A DNA stretch of 62,291 nucleotides from Novipirellula caenicola (GTDB taxonomy: Bacteria; Planctomycetota; Planctomycetia; Pirellulales; Pirellulaceae). Under the pieces are notes generated by a model. It searched no databases. It worked only from the letters and a program-made list of their open reading frames with translations, and was not told the origin of the DNA. A program made the position numbers and the translations under genes. The stretch spans positions 1 to 62,291 of the forward strand of contig NZ_BAABRO010000030.1 of assembly GCF_039545035.1 (NCBI RefSeq). Reading direction: 5' to 3'. Shown piece after piece: positions 16,328 through 26,541 of this stretch (the stretch's first letter is position 1; each line of letters starts with the position of its first letter).

Positions 16328-18688
16328 TTACCTCACAAACATGAATTCATTGGAACTCAGCAGGACCTGAGCGTAGCGATCCCAACGCGACAGCGGATTC
16401 GCATCCTCGGGACTGGAAAGAAACTGAAGCCCGAGCCGTAATTCCATCGGCTCGGGACTGCGACAGTACAACAAATCGTAAGCATGCTCGATCCGCGCCG
16501 CGTCGGATTCACTTGCAGTCGCCAGCAACGCCACCAGCGATTTCGCTCGCTCGACCATAAAGCGGCTATTCATCAAAAACAGATACTGCTGTGGCACAAT
16601 GCTGCTGGGTCGCTGCGCCACGGTCGCTCGCATCAGCGGAAAATCAAATCGACGCAAGAAACGATCCGACTCAAAGACGTCGCCGTTGCGGCTGACTTTC
16701 GCGTACAGCGTCCGGCGTTTGTTCTGGGTGACATCCGCAATCGAGGGCCCCCCCAGCGACGTATCGAGTTCACCGGTCACCGCCAATAGCGAATCACGCC
16801 ACGCTTCGACGTCCATTCGCCGAGGACTCATTCGCCACAGCAATCGATTGTCGCCGTCGGCTACAAATGACTGTTCATCAAACCTGCTGCTGAGCTGGTA
16901 GGTGGCCGAAGTCATGATTTGGCGATGCAGCGATTTCAGTGACCAACCGCCCGAGATAAACTCACTAGCCATCCAATCCAATAACTCAGGATGCGTCGGA
17001 GATTCACCGAGCGTGCCAAAGTTACTGGGTGTGCGGACCAACCCCGCACCAAAATGATGCATCCACACGCGATTGACAAACACGCGAACCGTTAAAGGGT
17101 TTTCGGGATCAACGATCGCATCGGCAAGGCCCGCGCGTCCGCTGCCGCTGGTAAATCGATCCTGTTCTTTGCCCGACAACAGCCGCAAAAAACGACGCGG
17201 TGCGACGTCACCGGTTCGGCGAAGATTGCCTCGCAATGCGACTTTCATATCGCCGTCACCCGTGTCATGTAACGTATGCGCGATTTCGTAGCCGGGGGGA
17301 GCGTTCTGTTTTAAATCCGTTAATTCCGCCTGCCACTCGTCCAACTGCGATTGCTCTTCGGAGGTCGCATCACGTTTATCATCTTCGATTTTTTTATTGA
17401 GCTGGTTGAGCTGTTTTTGCAGCTCGTTGACTTTGCGTTGGTGAGCGTCAAAACGCTTGACCACGTCGCCGGATGCGAGCGGCATGTCCCGCACCGCCGT
17501 GTTATTAAAAACCCCGGCGAGCGAATAGTAATCCTGTTGCGGGATCGGATCGAATTTGTGGTCATGACAACGGGCACAGGCTCCGGTGATTCCCAGTAAG
17601 CCTCGCGTGAGCGTATCGATGCGGTCGTCCAGCGTTTCGCCTTTGGCCTGAGCGACGCTGTCGGGATCGCCACCGTCGGATCGATAGGTTGGGCCAAGTG
17701 CGAAGAAACCCGTCGCGATTGCTTCGGAATAGTCGCCGTTTTGATCGCCCGCAATTTGCAAACGAATGAATTCGTTGATTGGCATATCTTGATTCAGCGC
17801 ATCAACAACCCAGTCGCGATAACGCCATGCGGCGTCAAGCGGTTTGTTGTCCAGAAAACCACCCTGCCCATCGCTGTATCGAGCGACGTCCAACCAATGG
17901 CGACTCCAACGTTGGCCATACATCGGCGAAGCGAGCAGTTCGTCGACCAGCGACTCGACCGCGTCTTGCCGATCCATCGCCGATGACGCAACAAACGACT
18001 GCACTTGTTCTGGCGTAGGCGGAACGCCAATCAGATCGATGTAAATGCGGCGGACTAGAATCTCGGGTTCTGCGATCGCCACCGCATCGAGCCCCGCCGC
18101 GGCCCGACGTGCGACAACAAAGTTGTCAATCGGATTGACCACGAGGCTCGGGTCCACCGCAGGAATTTCCGGCCGCTGCACAGGCTGCCACGCCCAATGG
18201 CTCTGCCGAGCGGAATCCCAATCGAACGAGGACCAATCGGTCCCGGTCGCGATCGGGACTCCCGGCGACGAGGTGACTTGAGGCCAAGGAGCTCCCATTT
18301 CGACCCATCGCGTCAACGCATCAATCTGACGCTGGTCCAATTTGCGGTCCGGCGGCATCTCGCTCGCTTCGTAGTTCACCGATTGGATCAGCAAACTTTC
18401 GGAGGGCTTGCCCGGCACCACTGCGGCTCCCGATTCGCCGCCTCGCAAAATTGCTTCACGGCTATCGACGTACAGACCGGCCTCCACCTCGAGTGCATCG
18501 GTGCTGTGACAATCGAAACAGTGCTGGACCAATAGCGGTCGGATCTGCGTTTCGAAAAATTCGATCTGTTCGGGTGCAAACGATGGAGGACCGTCGACAA
18601 TCTCGGCCGCATCGAGCGGGACAACCAGCGACAGCCCGCTGAATAGCAAGCCATGCAATAGCGCAAGAATTGACGGTAAAAAACGCAT
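16328..18688 (-). CDS. PSCyt1/DUF1549/DUF1553 secreted protein
   Basis: A 786-residue exported protein with signal peptide (residues 1-28). A planctomycete-type cytochrome c domain follows, with heme motif C57-x-x-C60-H61 and a distal Met candidate in EASEMPPD. Next comes DUF1549 (residues about 165-380, including GACARCHDHKFDP, a second CxxCH) and then DUF1553 (about 500-770, NRVWMHHFGAG, NPLSRWDRYAQVLLSSNEF). The function of this very common planctomycete family is not known; a redox role is suggested by the heme motifs. A coiled-coil of about 60 residues lies between the two DUFs. It ends 6 bp before the DUF1501 start, so the two are one operon. Confidence 0.92.
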   Translation of the reverse strand: MRFLPSILALLHGLLFSGLSLVVPLDAAEIVDGPPSFAPEQIEFFETQIRPLLVQHCFDCHSTDALEVEAGLYVDSREAILRGGESGAAVVPGKPSESLLIQSVNYEASEMPPDRKLDQRQIDALTRWVEMGAPWPQVTSSPGVPIATGTDWSSFDWDSARQSHWAWQPVQRPEIPAVDPSLVVNPIDNFVVARRAAAGLDAVAIAEPEILVRRIYIDLIGVPPTPEQVQSFVASSAMDRQDAVESLVDELLASPMYGQRWSRHWLDVARYSDGQGGFLDNKPLDAAWRYRDWVVDALNQDMPINEFIRLQIAGDQNGDYSEAIATGFFALGPTYRSDGGDPDSVAQAKGETLDDRIDTLTRGLLGITGACARCHDHKFDPIPQQDYYSLAGVFNNTAVRDMPLASGDVVKRFDAHQRKVNELQKQLNQLNKKIEDDKRDATSEEQSQLDEWQAELTDLKQNAPPGYEIAHTLHDTGDGDMKVALRGNLRRTGDVAPRRFLRLLSGKEQDRFTSGSGRAGLADAIVDPENPLTVRVFVNRVWMHHFGAGLVRTPSNFGTLGESPTHPELLDWMASEFISGGWSLKSLHRQIMTSATYQLSSRFDEQSFVADGDNRLLWRMSPRRMDVEAWRDSLLAVTGELDTSLGGPSIADVTQNKRRTLYAKVSRNGDVFESDRFLRRFDFPLMRATVAQRPSSIVPQQYLFLMNSRFMVERAKSLVALLATASESDAARIEHAYDLLYCRSPEPMELRLGLQFLSSPEDANPLSRWDRYAQVLLSSNEFMFVR

Positions 18689-18964
18689 CAGACAGGTTCA
18701 AAGGTGGGAAGGGAGGGCGAGCGAGGGTGGGCGTGAGGCGGCGATGCGACCAAGCGTGCATATTTGCTTGCAGAGGGTCGTTGTCCGCCAAAGGCCTGTC
18801 CCTCATCATAACCGAGCGACACGGGATCGGCGTGGATTTTCGCAGCATCAACAGTATTGTCGCAAACTTGCCAATGTCCCGCAACGTTTTGCCGACCGTG
18901 GAGGCGAATTCGATTACGCTGGACCCCAAAATACTCCATAGACTGCACAAAGGCGAGCTGACCC

Positions 18965-20269
<1,305 letters not shown>

Positions 20270-20382
20270 CCAGCAATCCGCGGGAACGCCGAGAGAGACC
20301 GCCAATTAAGACATTGGCGCGTAACTTGCTTCGCTGGGGACGCCACTTGAAGCTCTTATCTCAATCGGCACCGGATCCTGCT

Positions 20383-21072
20383 ATGCCCGATCGCACTGAA
20401 GTCAAACGCCGCGAATTTCTCAAGAATGTTGGAGTGGCGTCGGCTACTTCGGTGGTCCTCAGCGAAGCGAACGCGGCGGTGGCCGCTGAGACGACAACCG
20501 ATGTCGATGTGACCGCCAATCGACCAACTGTCACCATTCAGTTCAAGCTGAACGGTAAATCCAAAAAAGTGACGATCGACGCTCGCACCACGCTGGTGGA
20601 CCTGCTTCGCGAGGATCTGCAGCACTTCGGAACAAAGAAGGGCTGCGATCATGGAGCTTGTGGCGCGTGCACGGTTCACATCAATGGTCGACGCGTGCTG
20701 TCCTGCCTAACCTTGGCTGCCACGGTCGACCAAACCGAGATCAAGACGATCGAAGGAGTGGCCAGCGGCGAAAATCTGCATCCAATGCAACAAGCGTTCT
20801 TACGCTGCGATGCCTATCAGTGCGGTTATTGCACGCCGGGACAAATCATGTCGGGCATCGCTTGTGTCGACGAAGGCCATGCGACTGGATCGAGCGAGGA
20901 GACCCGCGAATGGATGAGCGGAAACTTGTGCCGCTGCAGTGCTTATCCCAACATCCTAGCGGCCGTCCGCCAAGTCGCCGGCAGTGAACCGGAAAGCGAT
21001 CCCGCCTCCGGCGTTGTCGTGATTTCGGATGCATCCTCATCGGACTCTTCCACATCGAAGGAGCAGTCATGA
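20383..21072 (+). CDS. Periplasmic aldehyde oxidoreductase, [2Fe-2S] subunit (PaoA/YagT-like)
   Basis: A 229-residue protein with a Tat signal (KRREFLKNVG, residues 8-17) and both [2Fe-2S] clusters of the xanthine oxidase family: the plant-type C-x4-C-x2-C motif in GCDHGACGACT with a later Cys, and the second cluster in CGYCTPGQ plus CRCSAYPN. It is the electron-transfer subunit of a heterotrimeric molybdenum hydroxylase. The ATG at 20383 is chosen; a TTG at 20314 adds 23 residues without merit. The C-terminus is Ser/Asp rich. Its stop overlaps the next start (ATGA), after a strong AAGGAG. Confidence 0.93.
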   Translation: MPDRTEVKRREFLKNVGVASATSVVLSEANAAVAAETTTDVDVTANRPTVTIQFKLNGKSKKVTIDARTTLVDLLREDLQHFGTKKGCDHGACGACTVHINGRRVLSCLTLAATVDQTEIKTIEGVASGENLHPMQQAFLRCDAYQCGYCTPGQIMSGIACVDEGHATGSSEETREWMSGNLCRCSAYPNILAAVRQVAGSEPESDPASGVVVISDASSSDSSTSKEQS

Positions 21073-22118
21073 TTCCATTCCAGTTCGAGCGTCCTGCGTC
21101 CATTGCTGAAGCGGGACGACAACTGCAAGCCGAAGGAACGATGCTGCTCGGTGGCGGCACGACGTTGCTAGACTTGATGAAACTCAACGTGCTGACGCCT
21201 TCTCGGCTTAGCTTCGTCAAGCCGCTGTTAGACGACAGCGTCTCGGTGCAACAATCGAAACTTGTGATCGGGGCCGGTTGCACGATGAGCCAACTTGCCG
21301 ACGACGAGGCTGTCAAAGACTCGCTCGCGGCAGTGCGTCAATCGCTGATTTTGGCGGCGTCGCCCCAAATCCGAAACATGGCAACGCTCGGCGGCAATCT
21401 ACTGCAGCGAACACGTTGCACCTACTTTCGCCATCCCGACATGCCGCTCAATCCCGAGGGAGACGCGGAATTGAAGTTTGACACGCCCGGGGTCGAAACC
21501 TCGATGATGGCGGTCCTCGGCAATAACGGCCGGCTTGTCGGCGTCTACCCCGGTGACTTTGCCGTCACCTTGGTCGCCTTCGCAGGACAAGTGCGGGTAA
21601 CGGGTCGCGAGGGCGACCGAACAATCGATGCAAGGTCTTTCTACCATCTGCCAAACAAAACGGAATTCCAGTATTCAACGGCACTGGATCGCGGCGAAGT
21701 GATTACCGCGATTGAGCTGCCGATTTCGGCCACCCTGCGAAACAGCATCTACTTAAAAGTCCGCGAGCGTAGCAGCTATGCATTTGCGTTGGCTAGCGCG
21801 TCGGTCGGTATCGAACTTGACGGCGATGGAAGCTCGGCAACGATCAAAACGGCCAACGTTGGTCTTGGAGGACTGGGTTCGATTCCCTGGCATAGCCCCG
21901 AAGCGGAAAACGCGTTAATCGGTCAACCCGCCACGGACAACACCTTCGAGCGAGCGGCCGACGCCGCGCTGGCCAACGCGAACCCGCCACCAGGAACACA
22001 ATACAAAGTCCGGCTCGCTAAAAGGACGCTTGTTCGAGCCTTAAAAATCCTCCGCGACCACGGACCACTTAACGATCAAGAACTTTGGGCAATGCAACAC
22101 GGACGAGGTGTGCAGTGA
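21069..22118 (+). CDS. Aldehyde oxidoreductase, FAD-binding subunit (PaoB/YagS-like)
   Basis: A 349-residue protein of the CoxM/YagS family with the FAD-binding pieces LGGGTTLLDLMK and QIRNMATLGGNLLQRTRC, and a CO-dehydrogenase flavoprotein C-terminal domain. In E. coli PaoB the loop after the QRTRC segment holds several cysteines that bind an extra [4Fe-4S] cluster; here the loop has a single Cys (TRCTYFRHPDMPLNPE), so that cluster is predicted to be absent. Translation is coupled at both ends, by ATGA with the upstream gene and GTGA with the downstream gene. Confidence 0.92.
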   Translation: MIPFQFERPASIAEAGRQLQAEGTMLLGGGTTLLDLMKLNVLTPSRLSFVKPLLDDSVSVQQSKLVIGAGCTMSQLADDEAVKDSLAAVRQSLILAASPQIRNMATLGGNLLQRTRCTYFRHPDMPLNPEGDAELKFDTPGVETSMMAVLGNNGRLVGVYPGDFAVTLVAFAGQVRVTGREGDRTIDARSFYHLPNKTEFQYSTALDRGEVITAIELPISATLRNSIYLKVRERSSYAFALASASVGIELDGDGSSATIKTANVGLGGLGSIPWHSPEAENALIGQPATDNTFERAADAALANANPPPGTQYKVRLAKRTLVRALKILRDHGPLNDQELWAMQHGRGVQ

Positions 22119-24352
22119 CGAATTATACGAGCTTAGATTTGCAGGGTCCGGTTGGAAAACCACTTGTCCGAGTCAGCGGCCGCGAGAAAGTCACGGGCAC
22201 GGCCACGTTCACAGCCGAGTGGCCAATCGAAAACATGTTGCACGTCGTCGCGGTTCCGTCGACGATCCCGCACGGCACGGTTCGCGAGATTGACTCAAGC
22301 GACGCAGAAAAGATGTCCGGAGTGCGGCTGGTCATCACGCCCGAAAATGTGCCTGAGTTTACGCGGGTCCAATCCGGCTCGGAAACCAATTTTGCCACCA
22401 CGGTGGCTTCTTCGCTGTTTCCCGCCGCTGAGAAAGAGGTGTTTCACGCAGGGCAATACATGGCCGCCGTCGTGGCGGAATCATTCACCGCAGCGCGTGA
22501 TGCGGCGCTACAAGTGAAATTAAAATACGAAACCAAACCGCACGTCACGGATATCGATCAAGCGCAAGCGGACGAACGTCCAGAAAAACTGATGGGGGCG
22601 CCGGCGGTGATCACCATCGGTGACGCGGAACAGGCATTGCAAGAAAGTGAGGTGGTGGTTGATCACGAATACCCATTGATTGGCAACCATCACAATCCAA
22701 TCGAAATGCATGCGGCGATCGCGCACTGGACCACCCAAAACAACAAACCGTTCTTGACCGTTTACGAAACCTCGCAAAGTTTGTCGGCGGCACAAACGAG
22801 TTACGCCAAAGTATTTGGCATCGATCCAAAGCAAGTTCGCGTGATCTGCAAATACGTCGGCGGTGCGTTTGGATCCAAGGGCTTGATGTGGCCCCACGCG
22901 TTGCTCGCATGTTTCGCAGCGAAACTGACGGACCAGCCCTGCAAGTGCGTCGTCACGCGAAGTCAACTGTATGGCGGAACAGGTCATCGCACGCCAATCC
23001 GCCAGCGTGTAGCGATCGGGGCCAACAAGGATGGAAAAATTCATTCGATCATTCACGACGGCTATGCCTCCACTGCGATCAAAGACACGTACAGCGAAGC
23101 CTTCACGATGGTGACGCGGATGATGTACGACACGGACCATTTGCGACTGGACCAGAAACAATGTCGCCTGAACTCGCAAATGCCGACATTCATGCGAGCG
23201 CCCGCGGAGACGCCTGGAATGTTTGCCTTGGAATCGGCGATCGACGAACTGGCCCAAGAACTGAAAATCGATCCGATTGAACTGCGTCGCCGCAACGAAC
23301 CCGAAAAGGATATCCACTCGGGCAAACCATTTAGCAGTCGCTTGCTTCTGCAGTGCTTGGATGCGGGGGCGAAGCGTTTCGGATGGAATGATCGCGATCC
23401 TGCCCCTCGCAGCCAAAGCGAGGGCAACTGGTTGATCGGACAAGGAGTCGCAGCGGCCACTTATCCTTACTTTACCTTTCCAACCAAAGTTCGCGTGACC
23501 GTGCATGCGGACGGTCGTGTCAGAATTGACTGCTGCTCGCAAGAGATCGGAACGGGAACCCGAACCGCCCAGAGCCAGTTGCTTGCCGATATGTTGGACG
23601 TGCCTGCATCGCGAGTTTCGATGGAGCTTGGCGATACCGTGTTACCCAAAGGCGGCATCTCGGGCGGCAGCGCGACCACGGCAAGCGTCGGCGGTGCGAT
23701 TCGTGATGCGGTCGAAAAGCTGAAAAGTCGATTGATAGGACTCGCCCCATCGGATTCGGCGTTGTCCGGCGTCAAAGTCGACGAGGTTCGTTTTAAAAAT
23801 GGAGCGTTGGTCAGCCCAAAGGGATCAATCGCAATCGAAGATTTGCTCTCTGACGCGATGAAGGAGTCGGTCAGCGCGATGGGAGAACTGAAAGCGTCAA
23901 AGGACTCCGCTTTCTCGAAGCATTCGTTCGGGGCAACGTTTGTCGAAGTCGCTGTCGATGAAGAGCTTGGCTTGGTACGAATGCGGCGAATGTTGGGGTG
24001 TTACTCCTGCGGTACCATTTTGAATAAGAAAACGGGACGCAGCCAGTTTATCGGTGGGATGATTATGGGAATTGGTCATGCGCTGCAGGAAGCGACTCAC
24101 TGGGACCATCGCTTGGGACGGATCACGAACGACAATCTGGCCGAGTACCATATCCCGGTCAACGCCGACATTCCCGAAATTGACATCATGTGGATTGATA
24201 CTGCCGATTACGATGCCTCGCCCATCGGAGCGAAAGGAATCGGCGAAATCTCGATCACCGGTGTTGCCGCTGCGGTCGCGAACGCCGTGCACCACGCCAC
24301 GGGCAAACGAATCCGCAGTCTTCCCATTACCCCCGAAAAGGTGATGGTTTGA
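22115..24352 (+). CDS. Aldehyde oxidoreductase, molybdopterin-binding subunit (PaoC/YagR-like)
   Basis: A 745-residue large subunit of the xanthine oxidase family. It has the two-domain arrangement seen in PaoC, with VGGAFGSKG (Moco contact), FMRAPAETPG, GGSATTASVGGAIRDA and, near the end, the base-catalyst motif GAKGIGEIS. No leader peptide is present, as expected because it would be co-exported with the Tat-bearing small subunit. The start is the GTG at 22115, preceded by GAGG and overlapping the upstream stop; the ATG-like reading at 22085 would overlap by 30 bp. It hydroxylates aldehydes or N-heterocycles, the exact substrate being unknown. Confidence 0.93.
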   Translation: MTNYTSLDLQGPVGKPLVRVSGREKVTGTATFTAEWPIENMLHVVAVPSTIPHGTVREIDSSDAEKMSGVRLVITPENVPEFTRVQSGSETNFATTVASSLFPAAEKEVFHAGQYMAAVVAESFTAARDAALQVKLKYETKPHVTDIDQAQADERPEKLMGAPAVITIGDAEQALQESEVVVDHEYPLIGNHHNPIEMHAAIAHWTTQNNKPFLTVYETSQSLSAAQTSYAKVFGIDPKQVRVICKYVGGAFGSKGLMWPHALLACFAAKLTDQPCKCVVTRSQLYGGTGHRTPIRQRVAIGANKDGKIHSIIHDGYASTAIKDTYSEAFTMVTRMMYDTDHLRLDQKQCRLNSQMPTFMRAPAETPGMFALESAIDELAQELKIDPIELRRRNEPEKDIHSGKPFSSRLLLQCLDAGAKRFGWNDRDPAPRSQSEGNWLIGQGVAAATYPYFTFPTKVRVTVHADGRVRIDCCSQEIGTGTRTAQSQLLADMLDVPASRVSMELGDTVLPKGGISGGSATTASVGGAIRDAVEKLKSRLIGLAPSDSALSGVKVDEVRFKNGALVSPKGSIAIEDLLSDAMKESVSAMGELKASKDSAFSKHSFGATFVEVAVDEELGLVRMRRMLGCYSCGTILNKKTGRSQFIGGMIMGIGHALQEATHWDHRLGRITNDNLAEYHIPVNADIPEIDIMWIDTADYDASPIGAKGIGEISITGVAAAVANAVHHATGKRIRSLPITPEKVMV

Positions 24353-25503
24353 ATACACGTCATCTCATTCAACTTGCCCGTGATGCGATCGCGGAAGGGC
24401 AATCGTGCGTTCTATGCACCGTGGTTCGACTTGACGGCAGCGGGTATGGACGGCCCGGTGCGAGACTGCTGTTGACGGAATCGGGCCAGCGATGTGGATT
24501 TGTCAGCGGAGGATGCCTCGAGAAAGATCTCTGTCGACGCGTCTGGTCAGCGACCCAATCTGGGCCGCGATTACTCGCGTTTGACACCCGTGGCAATTCG
24601 GTCACTGCGACGCGCTACAACACTGGATGCGAGGGTGTCGTGTACGTGTTGTGCCAACGCGTGACAGCGGATGACACCATCGCCATCGACGTGCTTGATT
24701 GTGTTGAAGAAGACGGATTGATCGCAAGGCTGTTGACGGTTTACCGCAGCAATAGTGCCGAGCACGACGTGGGTGACATGTGGGTCGAAATGGCGGACCA
24801 ACGTTTTGTTTCACGTCCTGGATTGACAATCGATAGCGAATGCGAGCGAGAATGGCTCGGATCGCACCGCAACCGAGTACTGATGTATCGAGATCGCAAC
24901 GGCAACGAAGTCGAAACCGCCGTCGAAATCCTGCGTCCACCTCGTGAATTGGTGGTGTTTGGCGCCGGCGACGACGCCATTCCGTTGGTCCGCGCCGCGG
25001 CCCAGCTCGGTTGGCGAGTTACCGTGATCGGCAAACGTGCGGAACTCGCCCACCGAGACCGCTTTGCAAACCTTGTCCCCGATGGCCGGATCGACGTGCG
25101 TTGCAATGACCCCGCAAAGGAGTGCGAGCGATTAAGCATTCACGTGCGAACGGATATCGTCGTGATGACTCACGATTTCGAAGGCGATGTCAAACTGTTG
25201 CCAAAACTGCTTGATTCTCAAAGTCGATACATTGGTTTACTTGGCCCCAAACGTCGACTTGCGGGCTTGGTCCAACGGCTTCACGAACAAGGACGCGTAC
25301 TCAGCGAAACCGAGATTGATCGCATCCGCAGCCCCATCGGTTTGGACATCGGTGCGGTCTCACCCGAAGAGATCTCGATCTCGATCGTGGCTGAATTGAT
25401 CGCAATCGAAAGTGAACGTGACGGCGGCATTTTGCATCGTCGCAACCAACCGCTGCACGAACCGGCTGAACTCGTGCGACTCGCCACAGTGACGTCGCCG
25501 TGA
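24349..25503 (+). CDS. XdhC/PaoD-like molybdenum cofactor insertion factor
   Basis: A 384-residue protein of the XdhC/CoxI family. The N-terminal half has the CxVVRLDGSGYGRPGARLLL and GFVSGGCLEKDL segments, the C-terminal half a Rossmann-like XdhC domain (VVFGAGDDAIPLVRAA, YIGLLGPKRR, GLDIGAVSPEEISISI). These proteins bind the molybdenum cofactor, promote its sulfuration and insert it into the large subunit. The start is a TTG overlapping the upstream TGA (TTGA). It occupies the paoD position of the operon. Confidence 0.9.
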   Translation: MNTRHLIQLARDAIAEGQSCVLCTVVRLDGSGYGRPGARLLLTESGQRCGFVSGGCLEKDLCRRVWSATQSGPRLLAFDTRGNSVTATRYNTGCEGVVYVLCQRVTADDTIAIDVLDCVEEDGLIARLLTVYRSNSAEHDVGDMWVEMADQRFVSRPGLTIDSECEREWLGSHRNRVLMYRDRNGNEVETAVEILRPPRELVVFGAGDDAIPLVRAAAQLGWRVTVIGKRAELAHRDRFANLVPDGRIDVRCNDPAKECERLSIHVRTDIVVMTHDFEGDVKLLPKLLDSQSRYIGLLGPKRRLAGLVQRLHEQGRVLSETEIDRIRSPIGLDIGAVSPEEISISIVAELIAIESERDGGILHRRNQPLHEPAELVRLATVTSP

Positions 25504-26114
25504 AGCATGCAATCATTCTTGCCGCAGGCGGCTCAACACGCTTGGGCCACCCGAAACAGCTCATCCGCTGGGGTGATGGTAACCTGCTAACGCATGTGAT
25601 CCAAACAATCGCCGCGGCCGGAGTCGAGCAAATCGCCGTGGTCGTCGGTGCTCATCAAGATGCCATTATCGCCAGTGTGAACACGGATGAATATCCGCCG
25701 GTCCGCTGGCTGCGCAACGAAGATTGGCGCGACGGACAATCGACCAGCTTGCGTTTGGCGATTCACGAACTGCAGTCTCAATGGAGCGAACATGACGCGA
25801 TTCTGATCGCGTTGTGCGACCAACCCGCGATTGACACCGAACACTACGCCGCCTTGATCGACACCGTCATAAGCGGCGACTTTGCCAGTTCCGCCACGCA
25901 GTATCCCTCGGGGGCTGGCGTGCCGGCATGCTTTAGCGCCGCCATCTTGCGTTTGCTGGAGCTTCACGGAGATCAAGGTGCCAAAAACTGGCTCCGCACT
26001 CAGCCACCGGACAAGGTGCATCTGCTGCAGTGCCCCGCCGCGGCTTGTGACATCGATTCGCCGCAAGATGAAATCCATTTGCGTCGGCGTTCCCTCCGTA
26101 GCGGACAAGGCTAA
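25500..26114 (+). CDS. mocA: Molybdenum cofactor nucleotidyltransferase (MocA-like)
   Basis: A 204-residue protein of the MobA/MocA NTP-transferase family, with the nucleotide-binding start AIILAAGGSTRLGHPKQLIRW, the acidic motif ALCDQPAID, and GAGVPACF. MocA attaches CMP to molybdopterin to give the dinucleotide used by PaoABC-type enzymes, which fits its place as the last gene of the operon. The start is a GTG overlapping the upstream stop (GTGA). MobA (GMP) specificity cannot be excluded from sequence alone, but context favours CMP. Confidence 0.85.
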   Translation: MKHAIILAAGGSTRLGHPKQLIRWGDGNLLTHVIQTIAAAGVEQIAVVVGAHQDAIIASVNTDEYPPVRWLRNEDWRDGQSTSLRLAIHELQSQWSEHDAILIALCDQPAIDTEHYAALIDTVISGDFASSATQYPSGAGVPACFSAAILRLLELHGDQGAKNWLRTQPPDKVHLLQCPAAACDIDSPQDEIHLRRRSLRSGQG

Positions 26115-26541
26115 CGGTCCCCCATGACGGACTTTTGATACGTTCCACGACGCTCGCTAGTGGCTTGACATCCCAAGTCCGGTTTGTGAACCGTCGCCCG
26201 CCCCGAGGCCTGAGCCCCCCCATTTTTTACGCCCCTGTGAATGTGAACCGGACGCTGCGAATCCGGAATGTCCCGTTGCCGCTAGGCCACTAAGAAGTTA
26301 CCTTTTCTGCATGACCACTCCCCCTTAGCACGAATGCCGACGGCGAACCACTGCAATGCAGTGCGAACATCGCCGTCCGATTGTCACCTTACTCGACAGT
26401 CACTCTCGAACGCTGTGCTTCTTCTTCCGTGTCCTTTCACTTGATCGGACCTGCCTGCTTTACCGCTCGACCAGGAAGTGAGGGACGACGCCACAAGTGG
26501 CTCTCCACGCAACGCCTGTCTTCTACGACTTAAGTTCCATT
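26115..26541. other. 427-bp leader region before prfC with hairpin structure
   Basis: No gene is seen. The most regular element is a hairpin at 26339-26377: an outer GACGGCGA/TCGCCGTC stem of 8 bp that encloses a CACTGC/GCAGTG stem of 6 bp with a three-base loop. Other stretches look vaguely tRNA-like on the minus strand (near 26250-26300 and 26440-26485) but do not fold into a tRNA. The length before prfC and the regular hairpin allow a structured 5' leader or a small RNA. Confidence 0.4.

Noticed and set aside
22520-23542. Long antisense frame (340 codons) inside the molybdopterin subunit gene
   Set aside because: Shadow of a strongly biased gene; the sense protein is certain.
26222-26320. 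tRNA-like look on the minus strand (CCGGA..TCCGG stem near 26250)
   Set aside because: No cloverleaf forms: the presumed anticodon loop has no T33 and the T arm does not pair.
26400-26490. Second tRNA-like stretch (ggtcgagcggtaaagcag on the minus strand)
   Set aside because: Resembles a D arm only; no acceptor or T stem can be built.
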